Positions 9,079 through 18,080 of a stretch of DNA of 64,000 nt are shown here, piece after piece. Source of the stretch: Pseudomonas oleovorans subsp. oleovorans (GTDB lineage Bacteria; Pseudomonadota; Gammaproteobacteria; Pseudomonadales; Pseudomonadaceae); contig NZ_NIUB01000021.1 in NCBI RefSeq assembly GCF_002197815.1, positions 29,333 to 93,332 on the forward strand, in the 5' to 3' direction. The notes beneath the pieces are model-generated. The model saw only the letters and a list, made by a program, of their open reading frames with translations. It was not told where the DNA came from and did no database searches. Each line of letters opens with the position of its first letter. The stretch's first letter is position 1. Made by a program: the position numbers and the translations under genes.

Positions 9079-11451
9079 TTGGTAGAGTACGTAGTTTCCC
9101 TCGATAAGCTCGGCAATCACGATGTTGAGCATGTGGGGGGCAAGAACGCATCCCTCGGCGAGATGATCAGCAACCTGGCCGGCGCCGGCGTTTCGGTTCC
9201 CGGCGGTTTCGCCACTACGGCTCAGGCCTATCGCGATTTTCTCGAGCAGAGCGGCCTGAATGCGCAGATCCACGCAGCGCTCGACGCCCTGGATGTCGAT
9301 GACGTCAATGCCCTGGCCAAGACCGGCGCGCAGATTCGCCAATGGGTGATGGACGCCGAGTTCCCCGCCGAGCTGGACAAGCAGATTCGTGAAGCCTTCG
9401 CCACCATGAGCGCTGGCAACGACAACATGGCCGTGGCCGTGCGTTCTTCTGCTACCGCCGAAGACCTGCCGGATGCTTCCTTCGCCGGCCAGCAGGAAAC
9501 CTTCCTCAACATCCGTGGCGTGGACAACGTGATCCGCGCCGCCAAGGAAGTCTTCGCTTCGCTGTTCAACGACCGCGCCATCGCCTACCGCGTGCACCAG
9601 GGCTTCGATCACAAGCTGGTCGCCCTGTCTGCCGGTGTGCAGCGCATGGTGCGTTCGGAAACCGGCACCGCCGGCGTTATGTTCACCCTGGACACCGAAT
9701 CGGGCTTCCGTGACGTGGTGTTCATCACTGGTGCTTACGGTCTCGGCGAGACCGTGGTGCAGGGAGCGGTCAACCCCGACGAGTTCTACGTGCACAAGCC
9801 GACTCTGGAGGCTGGCCGTCCGGCAATCCTGCGTCGCAATCTGGGCAGCAAGGCGATCAAGATGGTCTACGGCGACGAAGCCAAGGCCGGTCGTTCGGTC
9901 AAGACAGTCGAGGTCGACCGTGCCGATCGCGCGCGTTTCTGCATCACCGATGCCGAGGTCAGCGAGCTGGCCAAGCAGGCGCTGATCATCGAGAAACACT
10001 ACGGCCGCCCGATGGACATTGAGTGGGCGAAGGATGGTGACGACGGCAAGCTGTACATCGTGCAGGCCCGCCCGGAAACCGTGAAGAGCCGCTCCAGCGC
10101 TACCGTGATGGAGCGCTACCTGCTGAAAGAGAAGGGCACCGTTCTGGTGGAAGGTCGCGCCATCGGTCAGCGCATCGGCGCCGGCAAGGTGCGGGTGATC
10201 CACGATGTGTCCGAAATGGACAAGGTGCAGCCGGGCGACGTGCTGGTCTCCGACATGACCGACCCGGACTGGGAGCCGGTGATGAAGCGCGCCAGCGCCA
10301 TCGTCACCAACCGTGGCGGGCGTACCTGCCACGCGGCGATCATCGCCCGTGAGCTGGGCATTCCGGCCGTGGTCGGTTGCGGCAACGCCACCAGCGTGCT
10401 GAAGGACGGCCAGGGCGTTACCGTCTCCTGCGCCGAAGGCGACACCGGCTTCATCTTCGAGGGTGAGCTGGGCTTCGACATCCGCAAGAACTCGGTCGAT
10501 GCCATGCCGGATCTGCCGTTCAAGATCATGATGAACGTCGGCAACCCGGATCGCGCCTTCGACTTCGCCCAACTGCCGAACGAAGGTGTGGGCCTGGCCC
10601 GTCTGGAATTCATCATCAACCGCATGATCGGCGTGCACCCCAAGGCACTGCTGAACTTCTCCAGCCTGCCGCCGGAGATCAAGGACAGCGTCGAGAAGCG
10701 CATCGCTGGCTATGGCGACCCGGTCGACTTCTACGTCGAGAAGCTGGTCGAGGGCATCAGCACCCTGGCCGCTGCCTTCTGGCCGAAGAAGGTCATCGTG
10801 CGCCTGTCGGACTTCAAGTCCAACGAATACGCCAACCTGATCGGCGGCAAGCTGTACGAGCCGGAAGAAGAGAACCCGATGCTGGGCTTCCGTGGTGCTT
10901 CGCGCTACATCAGCGAATCCTTCCGCGATTGCTTCGAATTGGAATGCCGTGCGCTGAAGAAAGTGCGGGGCGAGATGGGCCTGACCAACGTCGAGATCAT
11001 GGTGCCGTTCGTGCGTACCCTGGGCGAGGCGTCGCAAGTGGTCGAGCTGCTGGCCAGCAATGGCCTGGCCCGTGGTCAGGACGGCCTGAAGGTCATCATG
11101 ATGTGCGAGCTGCCGTCCAACGCCATTCTGGCCGAGGAGTTCCTCGAGTTCTTCGACGGCTTCTCTATCGGCTCCAACGACCTGACCCAGCTGACTCTGG
11201 GCCTGGACCGTGACTCCGGCATCGTTGCCCACCTGTTCGATGAGCGTAACCCTGCGGTGAAGAAGCTGCTGGCCAATGCCATCGCTGCCTGCAACAAGGC
11301 CGGCAAGTACATCGGCATCTGCGGTCAGGGCCCTTCGGATCACCCGGATCTGGCCAGGTGGCTGATGGAGCAAGGCATCGAGAGCGTCTCGCTGAACCCC
11401 GATTCGGTCCTCGACACCTGGTTCTTCCTGGCCGAGGCGCAGCCTGCCTGA
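9079..11451 (+). CDS. ppsA: Phosphoenolpyruvate synthase
   Basis: Protein of 790 residues. It converts pyruvate and ATP to PEP, AMP and Pi in gluconeogenesis, which suits growth on propionate-derived pyruvate. In order: the N-terminal ATP-grasp nucleotide domain; the swivelling His domain with [15 protein letters not shown] (phospho-His near residue 418), which is also the target region of PpsR; and a C-terminal TIM barrel with [11 protein letters not shown] and GICGQGPSD. Translation starts at TTG 9079 ([11 protein letters not shown]), with GGAG about 10 bp upstream and length matching homologs; the longer frame reaches back into the ppsR promoter. Confidence 0.95.
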   Translation: MVEYVVSLDKLGNHDVEHVGGKNASLGEMISNLAGAGVSVPGGFATTAQAYRDFLEQSGLNAQIHAALDALDVDDVNALAKTGAQIRQWVMDAEFPAELDKQIREAFATMSAGNDNMAVAVRSSATAEDLPDASFAGQQETFLNIRGVDNVIRAAKEVFASLFNDRAIAYRVHQGFDHKLVALSAGVQRMVRSETGTAGVMFTLDTESGFRDVVFITGAYGLGETVVQGAVNPDEFYVHKPTLEAGRPAILRRNLGSKAIKMVYGDEAKAGRSVKTVEVDRADRARFCITDAEVSELAKQALIIEKHYGRPMDIEWAKDGDDGKLYIVQARPETVKSRSSATVMERYLLKEKGTVLVEGRAIGQRIGAGKVRVIHDVSEMDKVQPGDVLVSDMTDPDWEPVMKRASAIVTNRGGRTCHAAIIARELGIPAVVGCGNATSVLKDGQGVTVSCAEGDTGFIFEGELGFDIRKNSVDAMPDLPFKIMMNVGNPDRAFDFAQLPNEGVGLARLEFIINRMIGVHPKALLNFSSLPPEIKDSVEKRIAGYGDPVDFYVEKLVEGISTLAAAFWPKKVIVRLSDFKSNEYANLIGGKLYEPEEENPMLGFRGASRYISESFRDCFELECRALKKVRGEMGLTNVEIMVPFVRTLGEASQVVELLASNGLARGQDGLKVIMMCELPSNAILAEEFLEFFDGFSIGSNDLTQLTLGLDRDSGIVAHLFDERNPAVKKLLANAIAACNKAGKYIGICGQGPSDHPDLARWLMEQGIESVSLNPDSVLDTWFFLAEAQPA

Positions 11452-11469
11452 GAGCAGTAGCTGACGCGG

Positions 11470-11499
11470 AAAGAGGGCGGGTTGATCCCGCCTTTTTTC
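11470..11499 (+). terminator. Terminator of ppsA
   Basis: GGCGGG (11476-11481) pairs with CCCGCC (11487-11492), followed by a run of T. Confidence 0.85.
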
Positions 11500-11605
11500 T
11501 GGGTAGTCACGCGAAGCCGTCGCCAGCGATTTGAACGTCGCTCCGACGGTTTTTTATGGGTTTCGTTCTTCTTTGTGGCACAGCGCCATTGCGGTTTTCC
11601 GATCC

Positions 11606-12595
11606 ATGCAAAGCAGTAGTGAGCTTTTCCCCGTCGCGCTGATCAGTGCCGAGCTACGTGGCGATCTCAGTGAAGACGTCTATCGCCTGAAGCCCAACAA
11701 CAGTCCGGATTCCAGTGTAGAGCTGGCGTTAACGCGAGTAGGGCTGGCGGATGCCGAAGGTGCGCGCGGCGTGCCTGTGGTGTTGCTGCATGGCAGTTTT
11801 TCCAACCGACGTTTCTGGTACTCGCCCAAGGGCATCGGCCTTGGCGCCTATCTGGCGCGTGCGGGGTTTGACGTGTGGATCGCCGAAATGCGCGGCCACG
11901 GCCTTTCGCCGCGCAATGAAGGCTATCGCGACAACAGCGTGGCGCAGTATGTGCACTACGACGTACCGGCCATCGCCGATTTCCTATTCGAGCAGACCGG
12001 GCAGGCCGCACACTGGATTGGCCACTCGCTAGGCGGGGTGATCCTGGCGGCTGCGTTGGGTGGTGGTTATCTCGATCAGTCGCGTGCCAGCTCGGTTGCG
12101 TTGTTCGGCAGTCAGGTCAGCCGCAGCTACTGGCCGCTGAAGATACCTCCGATAGAGTGGGGCGCGCGTCTACTGCTGCGCGCCTTTCCTTACCTGTCCG
12201 GCCGGCGCCTGAAGCGCGGCCCTGAAGATGAACCTATCGGGCTGGCGCTGGAAGTTCTACGTTGGCTCAGGCTGTTCGGGCGATTCGGTGATGGGCGGAA
12301 GGACTGGTGGGCAGGCCTCGCTGAGGTGAGCGTACCGCTTATGGCCGTGGCAGCTGCTGCCGATTTCGATGATCCTGCTTGGGCCTGTCGCAAGCTTCTG
12401 GAGCAATGCAGTAGCGCGCCGAGGCACTTTCTACTGTTGGGTAAGGAGAAAGGCTTCAGCAGCGATTTCGGGCACATTGAAATGTTGGTCAGCAAAGAGG
12501 CGCAGCGCGAAGTTTGGCCGCTGACCGAATACTGGCTGCAATACCTGCGACTGCCTGTAGAGTTCACCGAGCAGGCCGCCGTTGCGGGTGTCTGA
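11606..12595 (+). CDS. Alpha/beta-hydrolase, putative esterase/lipase
   Basis: Protein of 329 residues. It has the alpha/beta-hydrolase core: VVLLHGSFSNRRFW (oxyanion HG), nucleophile elbow GHSLGG near residue 155, an acid candidate in the AAADFDDPAW region near residue 260, and the catalytic His in FGHIEML near residue 290. No signal peptide is evident. Its place between ppsA and rraA matches the P. aeruginosa locus (PA1771-like). Substrate unknown. I prefer ATG 11606 to an upstream TTG that lies close to the ppsA terminator; the ribosome site is weak in either case. Confidence 0.8.
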   Translation: MQSSSELFPVALISAELRGDLSEDVYRLKPNNSPDSSVELALTRVGLADAEGARGVPVVLLHGSFSNRRFWYSPKGIGLGAYLARAGFDVWIAEMRGHGLSPRNEGYRDNSVAQYVHYDVPAIADFLFEQTGQAAHWIGHSLGGVILAAALGGGYLDQSRASSVALFGSQVSRSYWPLKIPPIEWGARLLLRAFPYLSGRRLKRGPEDEPIGLALEVLRWLRLFGRFGDGRKDWWAGLAEVSVPLMAVAAAADFDDPAWACRKLLEQCSSAPRHFLLLGKEKGFSSDFGHIEMLVSKEAQREVWPLTEYWLQYLRLPVEFTEQAAVAGV

Positions 12596-12715
12596 GCTAT
12601 CGTAACGTTTCTTCGGCGAGTGCTTGGCGGTAAGATGTGACGCATCGTTTGGTAGTGGTCATTTCCTGATCTTCCACTTGCCTGTCGTTCATTCATTGTC
12701 GAAAGGAGTTCTGCC

Positions 12716-13204
12716 ATGCACTACATCACCCCTGATCTGTGCGATGCCTACCCGGAGTTGGTTCAGGTCGTCGAGCCGATGTTCGCCAACTACGGTGGCC
12801 GTGATTCCTTTGGTGGCCAAATCGTCACCATCAAGTGCCATGAGGACAACTCGCTGGTCAAGGAACAGGTCGATCTGCCAGGCCAGGGCAAGGTGCTGGT
12901 CGTCGATGGTGGCGGCTCGCTGCGTCGTGCGCTGCTCGGCGACATGCTGGCCGAGAAAGCGGCCAAAAATGGTTGGGAGGGCATCCTGGTCTACGGCTGT
13001 ATCCGTGATGTTGATGTCATCGCGCAGACCAACCTGGGTGTGCAGGCGCTGGCCAGTCACCCGATGAAAACCGACAAGCGCGGCATCGGTGATCTGAACG
13101 TGCCGGTTACCTTTGGTGGTGTGACCTTCAAGCCGGGCGACTACCTGTATGCCGACAACAACGGTGTGATCGTCTCTCCGCAAGCCCTGGAAATGCCGGA
13201 ATAA
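12716..13204 (+). CDS. rraA: RraA-type protein (RNase E inhibitor homolog / aldolase-like fold)
   Basis: Protein of 162 residues, full length. RraA binds the scaffold region of RNase E and lowers its activity; related proteins act as 4-hydroxy-4-methyl-2-oxoglutarate aldolases. The trimeric swivelling-beta fold signature is visible in [21 protein letters not shown] (about residues 62-82) and [16 protein letters not shown] strong AAAGGAG ribosome site precedes ATG 12716. Whether RNA decay control or an aldolase reaction is its main role cannot be settled from sequence. Confidence 0.88.
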   Translation: MHYITPDLCDAYPELVQVVEPMFANYGGRDSFGGQIVTIKCHEDNSLVKEQVDLPGQGKVLVVDGGGSLRRALLGDMLAEKAAKNGWEGILVYGCIRDVDVIAQTNLGVQALASHPMKTDKRGIGDLNVPVTFGGVTFKPGDYLYADNNGVIVSPQALEMPE

Positions 13205-13208
13205 CCCG

Positions 13209-14195
13209 ATGGTGGATCAGGACTCGGCACTGCTGCATGCCTTCGTGCTCGATGGCCGTGGTGGTGCGCGCAGCATCAGCCGCGAGCAACTGGATGGCCT
13301 GCAACTGAGCGAGCAGGAAAGCCTGTGGCTGCACTGGGATCGTAGTCAGGCCCCGGCGCAGCACTGGTTGCGCGAGCACAGTGGCCTGGATGAGTTCAGC
13401 TGTGATCTGCTACTGGAAGAGAACACCCGGCCACGCTTGCTGCCGTTGCCGCGCGATGAACTGCTGCTGTTTCTGCGGGGCATCAATCGCAATCCGGGCG
13501 CCGAGCCGGAAGACATGGTCTCGGTGCGCATCTTTGCCGATGCCCGTCGGGTGATTTCCCTGCGCCTGCGGCCGCTGCTGGCGACCGATGCGCTGATTGC
13601 CGATCTGCTGGCGGGCAAGGGGCCGCGCACGTCCTCCGAGCTGCTGCTGGAGCTGGCGCGGCACCTGACCAACCGCGTCGATGACCTGATCGCCGAGTTG
13701 AGCGAGCAGCTCGATGTCGAAGAGGATCGTTTGGACGCTGACGAGCGCTATCGTCCCGATCACAGCCTGATGTTGCAGCTGCGCCGCCGCGCCGCCGGGC
13801 TGCGGCGTTTCCTGGCGCCGCAGCGCGACCTGTACGCGCAGATGATGCGCAGTCGCCAGCCCTGGTTCGTCGAGGATGACGACGACTACTGGAACGAACT
13901 GCACAACCGTCTGACGCGCTATCTCGAAGAGCTCGAACTGTTGCGCGAGCGCGTCAGCCTGGTACTCGAAGCTGAGAATCAGCGCCTTGCAGAGCGGATG
14001 AACCGCATCATGTACCGTTTTACCGTGATCGCCGGCATGTTCCTGTCGCTGACCTTCCTCACGGGTCTGCTGGGCATCAATGTTGGCGGCATTCCTGGCG
14101 CCGAAAGCCCGCTCGGTTTCTTTGTCGCCTGCGGCCTGATGATCCTTTTGGCGCTGGGCCAACTGCTACTTTTCCGCCGCTGGCGCTGGTTGTGA
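13209..14195 (+). CDS. CorA/ZntB family metal transporter
   Basis: Protein of 328 residues. A large N-terminal cytoplasmic domain with long charged helices (LEELELLRERVSLVLEAENQRLAERMN) is followed by two membrane helices at about 268-290 and 300-322. The pore signature between them is LLGINVGGIPG, the GxN motif with Asn in the usual place, closer to the ZntB than the classical GMN CorA branch. Substrate is probably a divalent cation (Zn2+ or Mg2+). It starts 5 bp after the rraA stop, so the two are likely co-transcribed. Confidence 0.88.
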   Translation: MVDQDSALLHAFVLDGRGGARSISREQLDGLQLSEQESLWLHWDRSQAPAQHWLREHSGLDEFSCDLLLEENTRPRLLPLPRDELLLFLRGINRNPGAEPEDMVSVRIFADARRVISLRLRPLLATDALIADLLAGKGPRTSSELLLELARHLTNRVDDLIAELSEQLDVEEDRLDADERYRPDHSLMLQLRRRAAGLRRFLAPQRDLYAQMMRSRQPWFVEDDDDYWNELHNRLTRYLEELELLRERVSLVLEAENQRLAERMNRIMYRFTVIAGMFLSLTFLTGLLGINVGGIPGAESPLGFFVACGLMILLALGQLLLFRRWRWL

Positions 14196-14250
14196 TGTGT
14201 GACTCATCCGCAAACTGCGGCGTCTAGCCGTGATATCCCGTGAGGTGCGC

Positions 14251-14496
14251 ATGCACGATCCATTCGAAGAATCTTTACGCGATTTGCTCAAGGCCGCGCC
14301 GTCCAGCCATGACGAAGATGCCTGTCTGCACCGGGTTCTCAAGACCGCCAACCGCCAGGTCGGAGCGGGTGACCTGTTCAGCCTGGTCGGTCACTGGGCG
14401 CAGGCGCTGATGATCGCCCTGAACAACGGTTCGGCGCATGTCGCGCCGGTTTCGCGCCGTACCCAATCCTCTGCTTCTGTTGACAAGGCTGACTGA
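14251..14496 (+). CDS. crfX: CrfX protein
   Basis: Small protein of 81 residues (MHDPFEESLRDLLKAAP...) recognised from the conserved crfX-cmpX-sigX-oprF series of pseudomonads. It has no membrane segment and no known domain. GTGAGG lies just before ATG 14251, which I prefer to the GTG 21 bp upstream. Its stop is 1 bp before cmpX, so the two are coupled. In P. fluorescens and P. aeruginosa this cluster is linked to SigX and membrane-stress physiology; CrfX itself has no defined biochemical role. Confidence 0.82.
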   Translation: MHDPFEESLRDLLKAAPSSHDEDACLHRVLKTANRQVGAGDLFSLVGHWAQALMIALNNGSAHVAPVSRRTQSSASVDKAD

Positions 14497-14497
14497 A

Positions 14498-15322
14498 ATG
14501 GAACTCGATCCCTGGACCCAAAGCCTGATCTCCGCGATGACCGCACTGTGGAGTAAGGTTGCTGGCTTCATTCCCAACCTGTTCGTGGCGCTGGTGCTGG
14601 TATTGCTTGGCTTCGTCGTGGCCAAGTTGCTCGACACGCTGCTGTCCAAGCTGCTCGGTAAGGTCGGACTGGACCGTCTGATGACCGGTACCGGCCTGAC
14701 CAAGCTGCTGGCGCGCGTCGGCATTCATGCGTCGGTATCGACCCTGATCGGCAAGATCGTTTACTGGTTCGTGCTGCTGATATTCCTGGTGTCTGCCGCT
14801 GAATCGCTCGGCCTGCAACGTGTCTCCGCGACCCTCGACGTGCTGGCGCTGTATCTGCCCAAGGTGTTCGGCGCGGCGCTGGTACTGCTGGCTGGCGTGC
14901 TCCTGGCGCAACTGGTCAGCAGCCTGGTGCGTGGCGCCGCCGAAGGCGTCGGCCTGGAGTATGCCAACGGCTTGGGACGTGTGGCACAAGGCCTGGTGAT
15001 CATCATCAGCATCTCGGTGGCCATCGGTCAGCTGGAAATCAAGACCGACCTGCTCAACAACGTCATCGCCATCGTGCTGATCTCCGTTGGCCTGGCGGTC
15101 GCGCTGGCATTGGGCCTGGGCAGCCGCGATATCGCCAGCCAGATTCTCGCTGGCATTTATGTGCGCGAGCTGTATCAGGTCGGGCAACATGTGCAGGTGG
15201 GTGAGGTCGAAGGCCAGATCGAAGAGATCGGCACAGTGAAAACCACCCTGTTGACTGATACCGGTGAGCTGGTATCGGTGGCAAATCGAGTGATGCTCGA
15301 GCAACGCGTGAACAGTCGCTGA
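14498..15322 (+). CDS. cmpX: CmpX, MscS-related cytoplasmic membrane protein
   Basis: Protein of 274 residues with about five membrane segments (near residues 18-40, 78-100, 115-145, 165-185 and 190-215) and a short C-terminal soluble part (GQHVQVGEVEGQIEEIGTVKTTLL) resembling the MscS beta domain. In pseudomonads CmpX sits beside sigX and affects membrane integrity and SigX activity. It starts 1 bp after crfX and is followed by a hairpin terminator at 15347-15378, before sigX. Confidence 0.88.
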   Translation: MELDPWTQSLISAMTALWSKVAGFIPNLFVALVLVLLGFVVAKLLDTLLSKLLGKVGLDRLMTGTGLTKLLARVGIHASVSTLIGKIVYWFVLLIFLVSAAESLGLQRVSATLDVLALYLPKVFGAALVLLAGVLLAQLVSSLVRGAAEGVGLEYANGLGRVAQGLVIIISISVAIGQLEIKTDLLNNVIAIVLISVGLAVALALGLGSRDIASQILAGIYVRELYQVGQHVQVGEVEGQIEEIGTVKTTLLTDTGELVSVANRVMLEQRVNSR

Positions 15323-15346
15323 CGGCAATCTGTTATTTTATGCAGC

Positions 15347-15378
15347 TGCCCGGCAGGTGTGACCTGCCGGGCACTTTT
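15347..15378 (+). terminator. Terminator between cmpX and sigX
   Basis: TGCCCGGCAGGT pairs perfectly with ACCTGCCGGGCA around a GTG loop (15359-15361), followed by CTTTTCG. The hairpin is strong but the T run is short, so some read-through into sigX is possible. Confidence 0.7.
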
Positions 15379-15404
15379 CGTCCTGACTGTCGGCCCGACT
15401 CGTT

Positions 15405-15995
15405 TTGAACAAAGCCCAGCCCTTGCCCACGCGCTACGACCCCCGCGAGCTCACCGATGAAGAGCTGGTGGCACGCGCCCACGACGAGCTGTTTCATATC
15501 ACTCGTGCTTATGAAGAGCTGATGAGACGCTACCAGCGCACATTATTTAACGTGTGTGCGCGTTATTTAGGGAACGAAAGGGATGCTGACGATGTCTGTC
15601 AGGAGGTGATGCTCAAAGTTCTCTATGGCCTAAAGAACTTTGAGGGTAAATCCAAGTTCAAGACCTGGCTTTACAGCATCACCTATAACGAATGCATTAC
15701 TCAGTATCGAAAAGAGCGGCGTAAGCGTCGATTGATTGACGCCTTGAGTTTGGATCCGCTCGAAGAAGCTTCCGACGACAAGACACCCAAAGTCGAGGAG
15801 CGAGGCGGTCTGGATCGCTGGCTGGTTCACGTCAACCCGATCGATCGCGAGATTCTGGTGCTACGATTTGTCGCAGAGCTCGAATTTCAAGAGATTGCCG
15901 ACATCATGCACATGGGCTTGAGCGCAACGAAGATGCGCTACAAGCGCGCTTTGGATCGGTTGCGGGATAAATTTTCGGACACTTCCGAAACTTAG
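15405..15995 (+). CDS. sigX: ECF sigma factor SigX
   Basis: Protein of 196 residues. Sigma-2 region: YQRTLFNVCARYLGNERDADDVCQEVMLKVLYGL (about 44-77), then KFKTWLYSITYNECIT; sigma-4 region: LEFQEIADIMHMGLSATKMRYKRALDRL. The sequence is close to P. aeruginosa SigX throughout. Translation begins at TTG 15405 (MNKAQPLPTRYDPREL), which matches the N terminus of homologs; no ATG is available. SigX drives oprF and genes for fatty acid and envelope homeostasis. No anti-sigma factor gene is adjacent. Confidence 0.95.
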   Translation: MNKAQPLPTRYDPRELTDEELVARAHDELFHITRAYEELMRRYQRTLFNVCARYLGNERDADDVCQEVMLKVLYGLKNFEGKSKFKTWLYSITYNECITQYRKERRKRRLIDALSLDPLEEASDDKTPKVEERGGLDRWLVHVNPIDREILVLRFVAELEFQEIADIMHMGLSATKMRYKRALDRLRDKFSDTSET

Positions 15996-16103
15996 TTCAG
16001 CTTGCCGACTACTAAGGGAGTGGCGAACCCTGATAGAATCGCTGCCAAGTTGCCGCCTGAAGTTAACGGCGACTTATTAACCACCAAGATGGGGATTTAA
16101 CGG

Positions 16104-17090
16104 ATGAAAGTAAAAAACACCTTGGGCGTAGTCATTGGCTCTCTCGTTGCCGCAACCTCCTTCGGCGCGCTGGCGCAAGGCCAAGGCGCTGTCGAGGTGG
16201 AGGGCTTCGTCAATCGCTACTTCACCGACGTTCAGCGTGATTACGCGCACAACGAAGGCAACCTGTTCGGTGGCAGCATCGGCTACTACCTGACCGACGA
16301 CGTCGAGCTGGCGCTGTCCTATGGCGAGTACCATGACCTGCGCGGCGAAGGCTCTCGCGGCAGCAAGAACATCAAGGGCAACCTGACCGACCTGAAGGCG
16401 ATCTACCACTTCGGTCAGCCGGGTGTTGGTCTGCGTCCTTACGTTTCTGCCGGTTTCGGCCATCAGAGCATCGGTGATGCCAACGGCGGTGGTCGCAACC
16501 GCTCCACCCTGGCCATCGCTGGCGCTGGTGCCAAGTACTACTTCACCGAAATGTTCTACGCCCGTGCTGGCGTTGACGCTCTGTACAACATCGACCAGGG
16601 CGACACCGAGTGGCAAGCTGGCGTGGGTGTTGGTCTGAACTTCGGTGGTGGCAGCAAGCCTGCTCCGGCTCCGGCTCCGGTCGTAGCTGCTGCACCCGAG
16701 CCGATGCCTGAGCCTGCTCCGGAGCCGGCTCTGGAAACCGTTCGCGTTGAACTGGACGTCAAGTTCGACTTCGACAAGGACCGCGTCAAAGAAGAAAGCT
16801 ATGGCGACATCAAGAACCTGGCTGACTTCATGAACCAGTACCCGCAGACCACCACCACCGTTGAAGGTCACACTGACTCCATCGGTTCTGACGCTTACAA
16901 CCAGGGTCTGTCCGAGCGTCGTGCCAACGCTGTACGTAACGTGCTGGTCAACCAGTACGGTGTAGACGGCAGCCGCGTGAACGCTGTTGGTTACGGCAAA
17001 ACTCGCCCGGTAGCCGACAACGCCACCGACGCCGGCCGCGCCATCAACCGTCGCGTTGAAGCTGAAGTAGAAGCCCAGATCCAGCAGTAA
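16104..17090 (+). CDS. oprF: Major outer membrane porin OprF
   Basis: Protein of 328 residues. Signal peptide about 1-24 (ends GALAQG), N-terminal eight-strand beta barrel to about residue 185, a Pro/Ala/Glu hinge (PAPAPAPVVAAAPEP), then an OmpA-like peptidoglycan-binding domain with TVEGHTDSIGSDAYNQGLSE. No cysteine is seen in the hinge, whereas P. aeruginosa OprF has four there. GGGGATTTAACGG precedes the ATG. It lies 108 bp after sigX and is expected to be partly SigX-dependent. A clear terminator follows. Confidence 0.97.
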   Translation: MKVKNTLGVVIGSLVAATSFGALAQGQGAVEVEGFVNRYFTDVQRDYAHNEGNLFGGSIGYYLTDDVELALSYGEYHDLRGEGSRGSKNIKGNLTDLKAIYHFGQPGVGLRPYVSAGFGHQSIGDANGGGRNRSTLAIAGAGAKYYFTEMFYARAGVDALYNIDQGDTEWQAGVGVGLNFGGGSKPAPAPAPVVAAAPEPMPEPAPEPALETVRVELDVKFDFDKDRVKEESYGDIKNLADFMNQYPQTTTTVEGHTDSIGSDAYNQGLSERRANAVRNVLVNQYGVDGSRVNAVGYGKTRPVADNATDAGRAINRRVEAEVEAQIQQ

Positions 17091-17110
17091 TGCTTCTGGT
17101 GCTGTAAGAG

Positions 17111-17138
17111 AAACCCGGCTTCGGCCGGGTTTCTTTTT
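17111..17138 (+). terminator. Terminator of oprF
   Basis: AAACCCGGC-TTCG-GCCGGGTTT followed by CTTTTTT: a stable UUCG tetraloop stem with a T run. Confidence 0.92.
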
Positions 17139-17244
17139 TCTGGGATAAAAGCCCGCAATGGGCAATGCCAGCCACACCGCGTCGATTTACCCAGGTGTTG
17201 GAGCTGCGCCTCGCAGCGAATCGCAGGCAATGACTGCGTAGCGC

Positions 17245-17988
17245 TCAGGCATGCAGACGCTGGGGCATGCTGAGCGAGCTGCTGGCGCGGACGACTTCGC
17301 CGATCACCAGAATAGCCGGGCTCTTCAGGGCGAATGCTGCCGCGTCATGCTGCATGGCCGCGAGGCTGCTGCGGCATTCGCGTTGCTCGGGTAACGAGGC
17401 GTTCTCGATCATCGCTACCGGCATTTCGCCGCGCATACCGCCGGCGAGCAACCCGATCTGGATGTCCGCCAGCTTGGCGACGCCCATATAGACCACCAAT
17501 GTGGTGCCGCTCTGGGCCAGTGCCGCCCAGTTCAGGCTGCTGTCGTCCTGGGTGTGGGCGGTGACCAGGGTCACGCCACGGGCCACACCGCGCAGGGTCA
17601 GAGGAATGCCGCAGTTGGTGGCACCGGCCAGCCCGGCGGTGATGCCGTTGACCATCTCCACTTCGATGCCGTGCTCGCCGAGCCACTCGGCTTCCTCGCT
17701 GCCGCGGCCGAAGATGCACGGATCACCGCCTTTGAGGCGCACCACGCACTTGCCCTGGCGTGCATAGCGCAGCATCAGGCGATGGATGAAGGCCTGCGGG
17801 GTGGAGCGACAACCGCCGCGCTTGCCCACCGAGACGATACGCGCGCCGGGGCAGTGCTCCAGTACGGCCGGGTTGACCAGATCGTCGATCATCACGATCT
17901 CGGCCTGATTCAGCGCCTTGACCGCCTTGAGCGTCAGCAGCTCGGGATCACCAGGGCCAGCACCTACCAGCCAGACTTTTGCGCTCAT
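17245..17988 (-). CDS. cobA: Uroporphyrinogen-III C-methyltransferase
   Basis: Protein of 247 residues. It makes precorrin-2 from uroporphyrinogen III with two S-adenosylmethionines, the first step to siroheme, the cofactor of the NirB enzyme encoded upstream. Tetrapyrrole-methylase motifs: VWLVGAGPGDPELLTLKA at the N terminus, VRLKGGDPCIFGRGSEE near residue 85, and NGITAGLAG near residue 115. I start at ATG 17988 (MSAKVWLVG); the frame begins 9 bp earlier at GTG. It is the last gene of the nitrate-assimilation operon, 93 bp after the reductase gene. Confidence 0.94.
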   Translation of the reverse strand: MSAKVWLVGAGPGDPELLTLKAVKALNQAEIVMIDDLVNPAVLEHCPGARIVSVGKRGGCRSTPQAFIHRLMLRYARQGKCVVRLKGGDPCIFGRGSEEAEWLGEHGIEVEMVNGITAGLAGATNCGIPLTLRGVARGVTLVTAHTQDDSSLNWAALAQSGTTLVVYMGVAKLADIQIGLLAGGMRGEMPVAMIENASLPEQRECRSSLAAMQHDAAAFALKSPAILVIGEVVRASSSLSMPQRLHA

Positions 17989-18080
17989 GTTCACCACCTC
18001 TCTCGTGTCACGTGCCGGCGTTTGCCGCTGGTTCCCACGCTCCGGCGCGGGAACGGATTCGGGGACGCTCTGCGATCAAT

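Noticed and set aside
8989..11373. Long minus-strand frame of 794 codons opposite ppsA
   Set aside because: Antisense shadow; composition is His/Gly/Val-rich without any domain.
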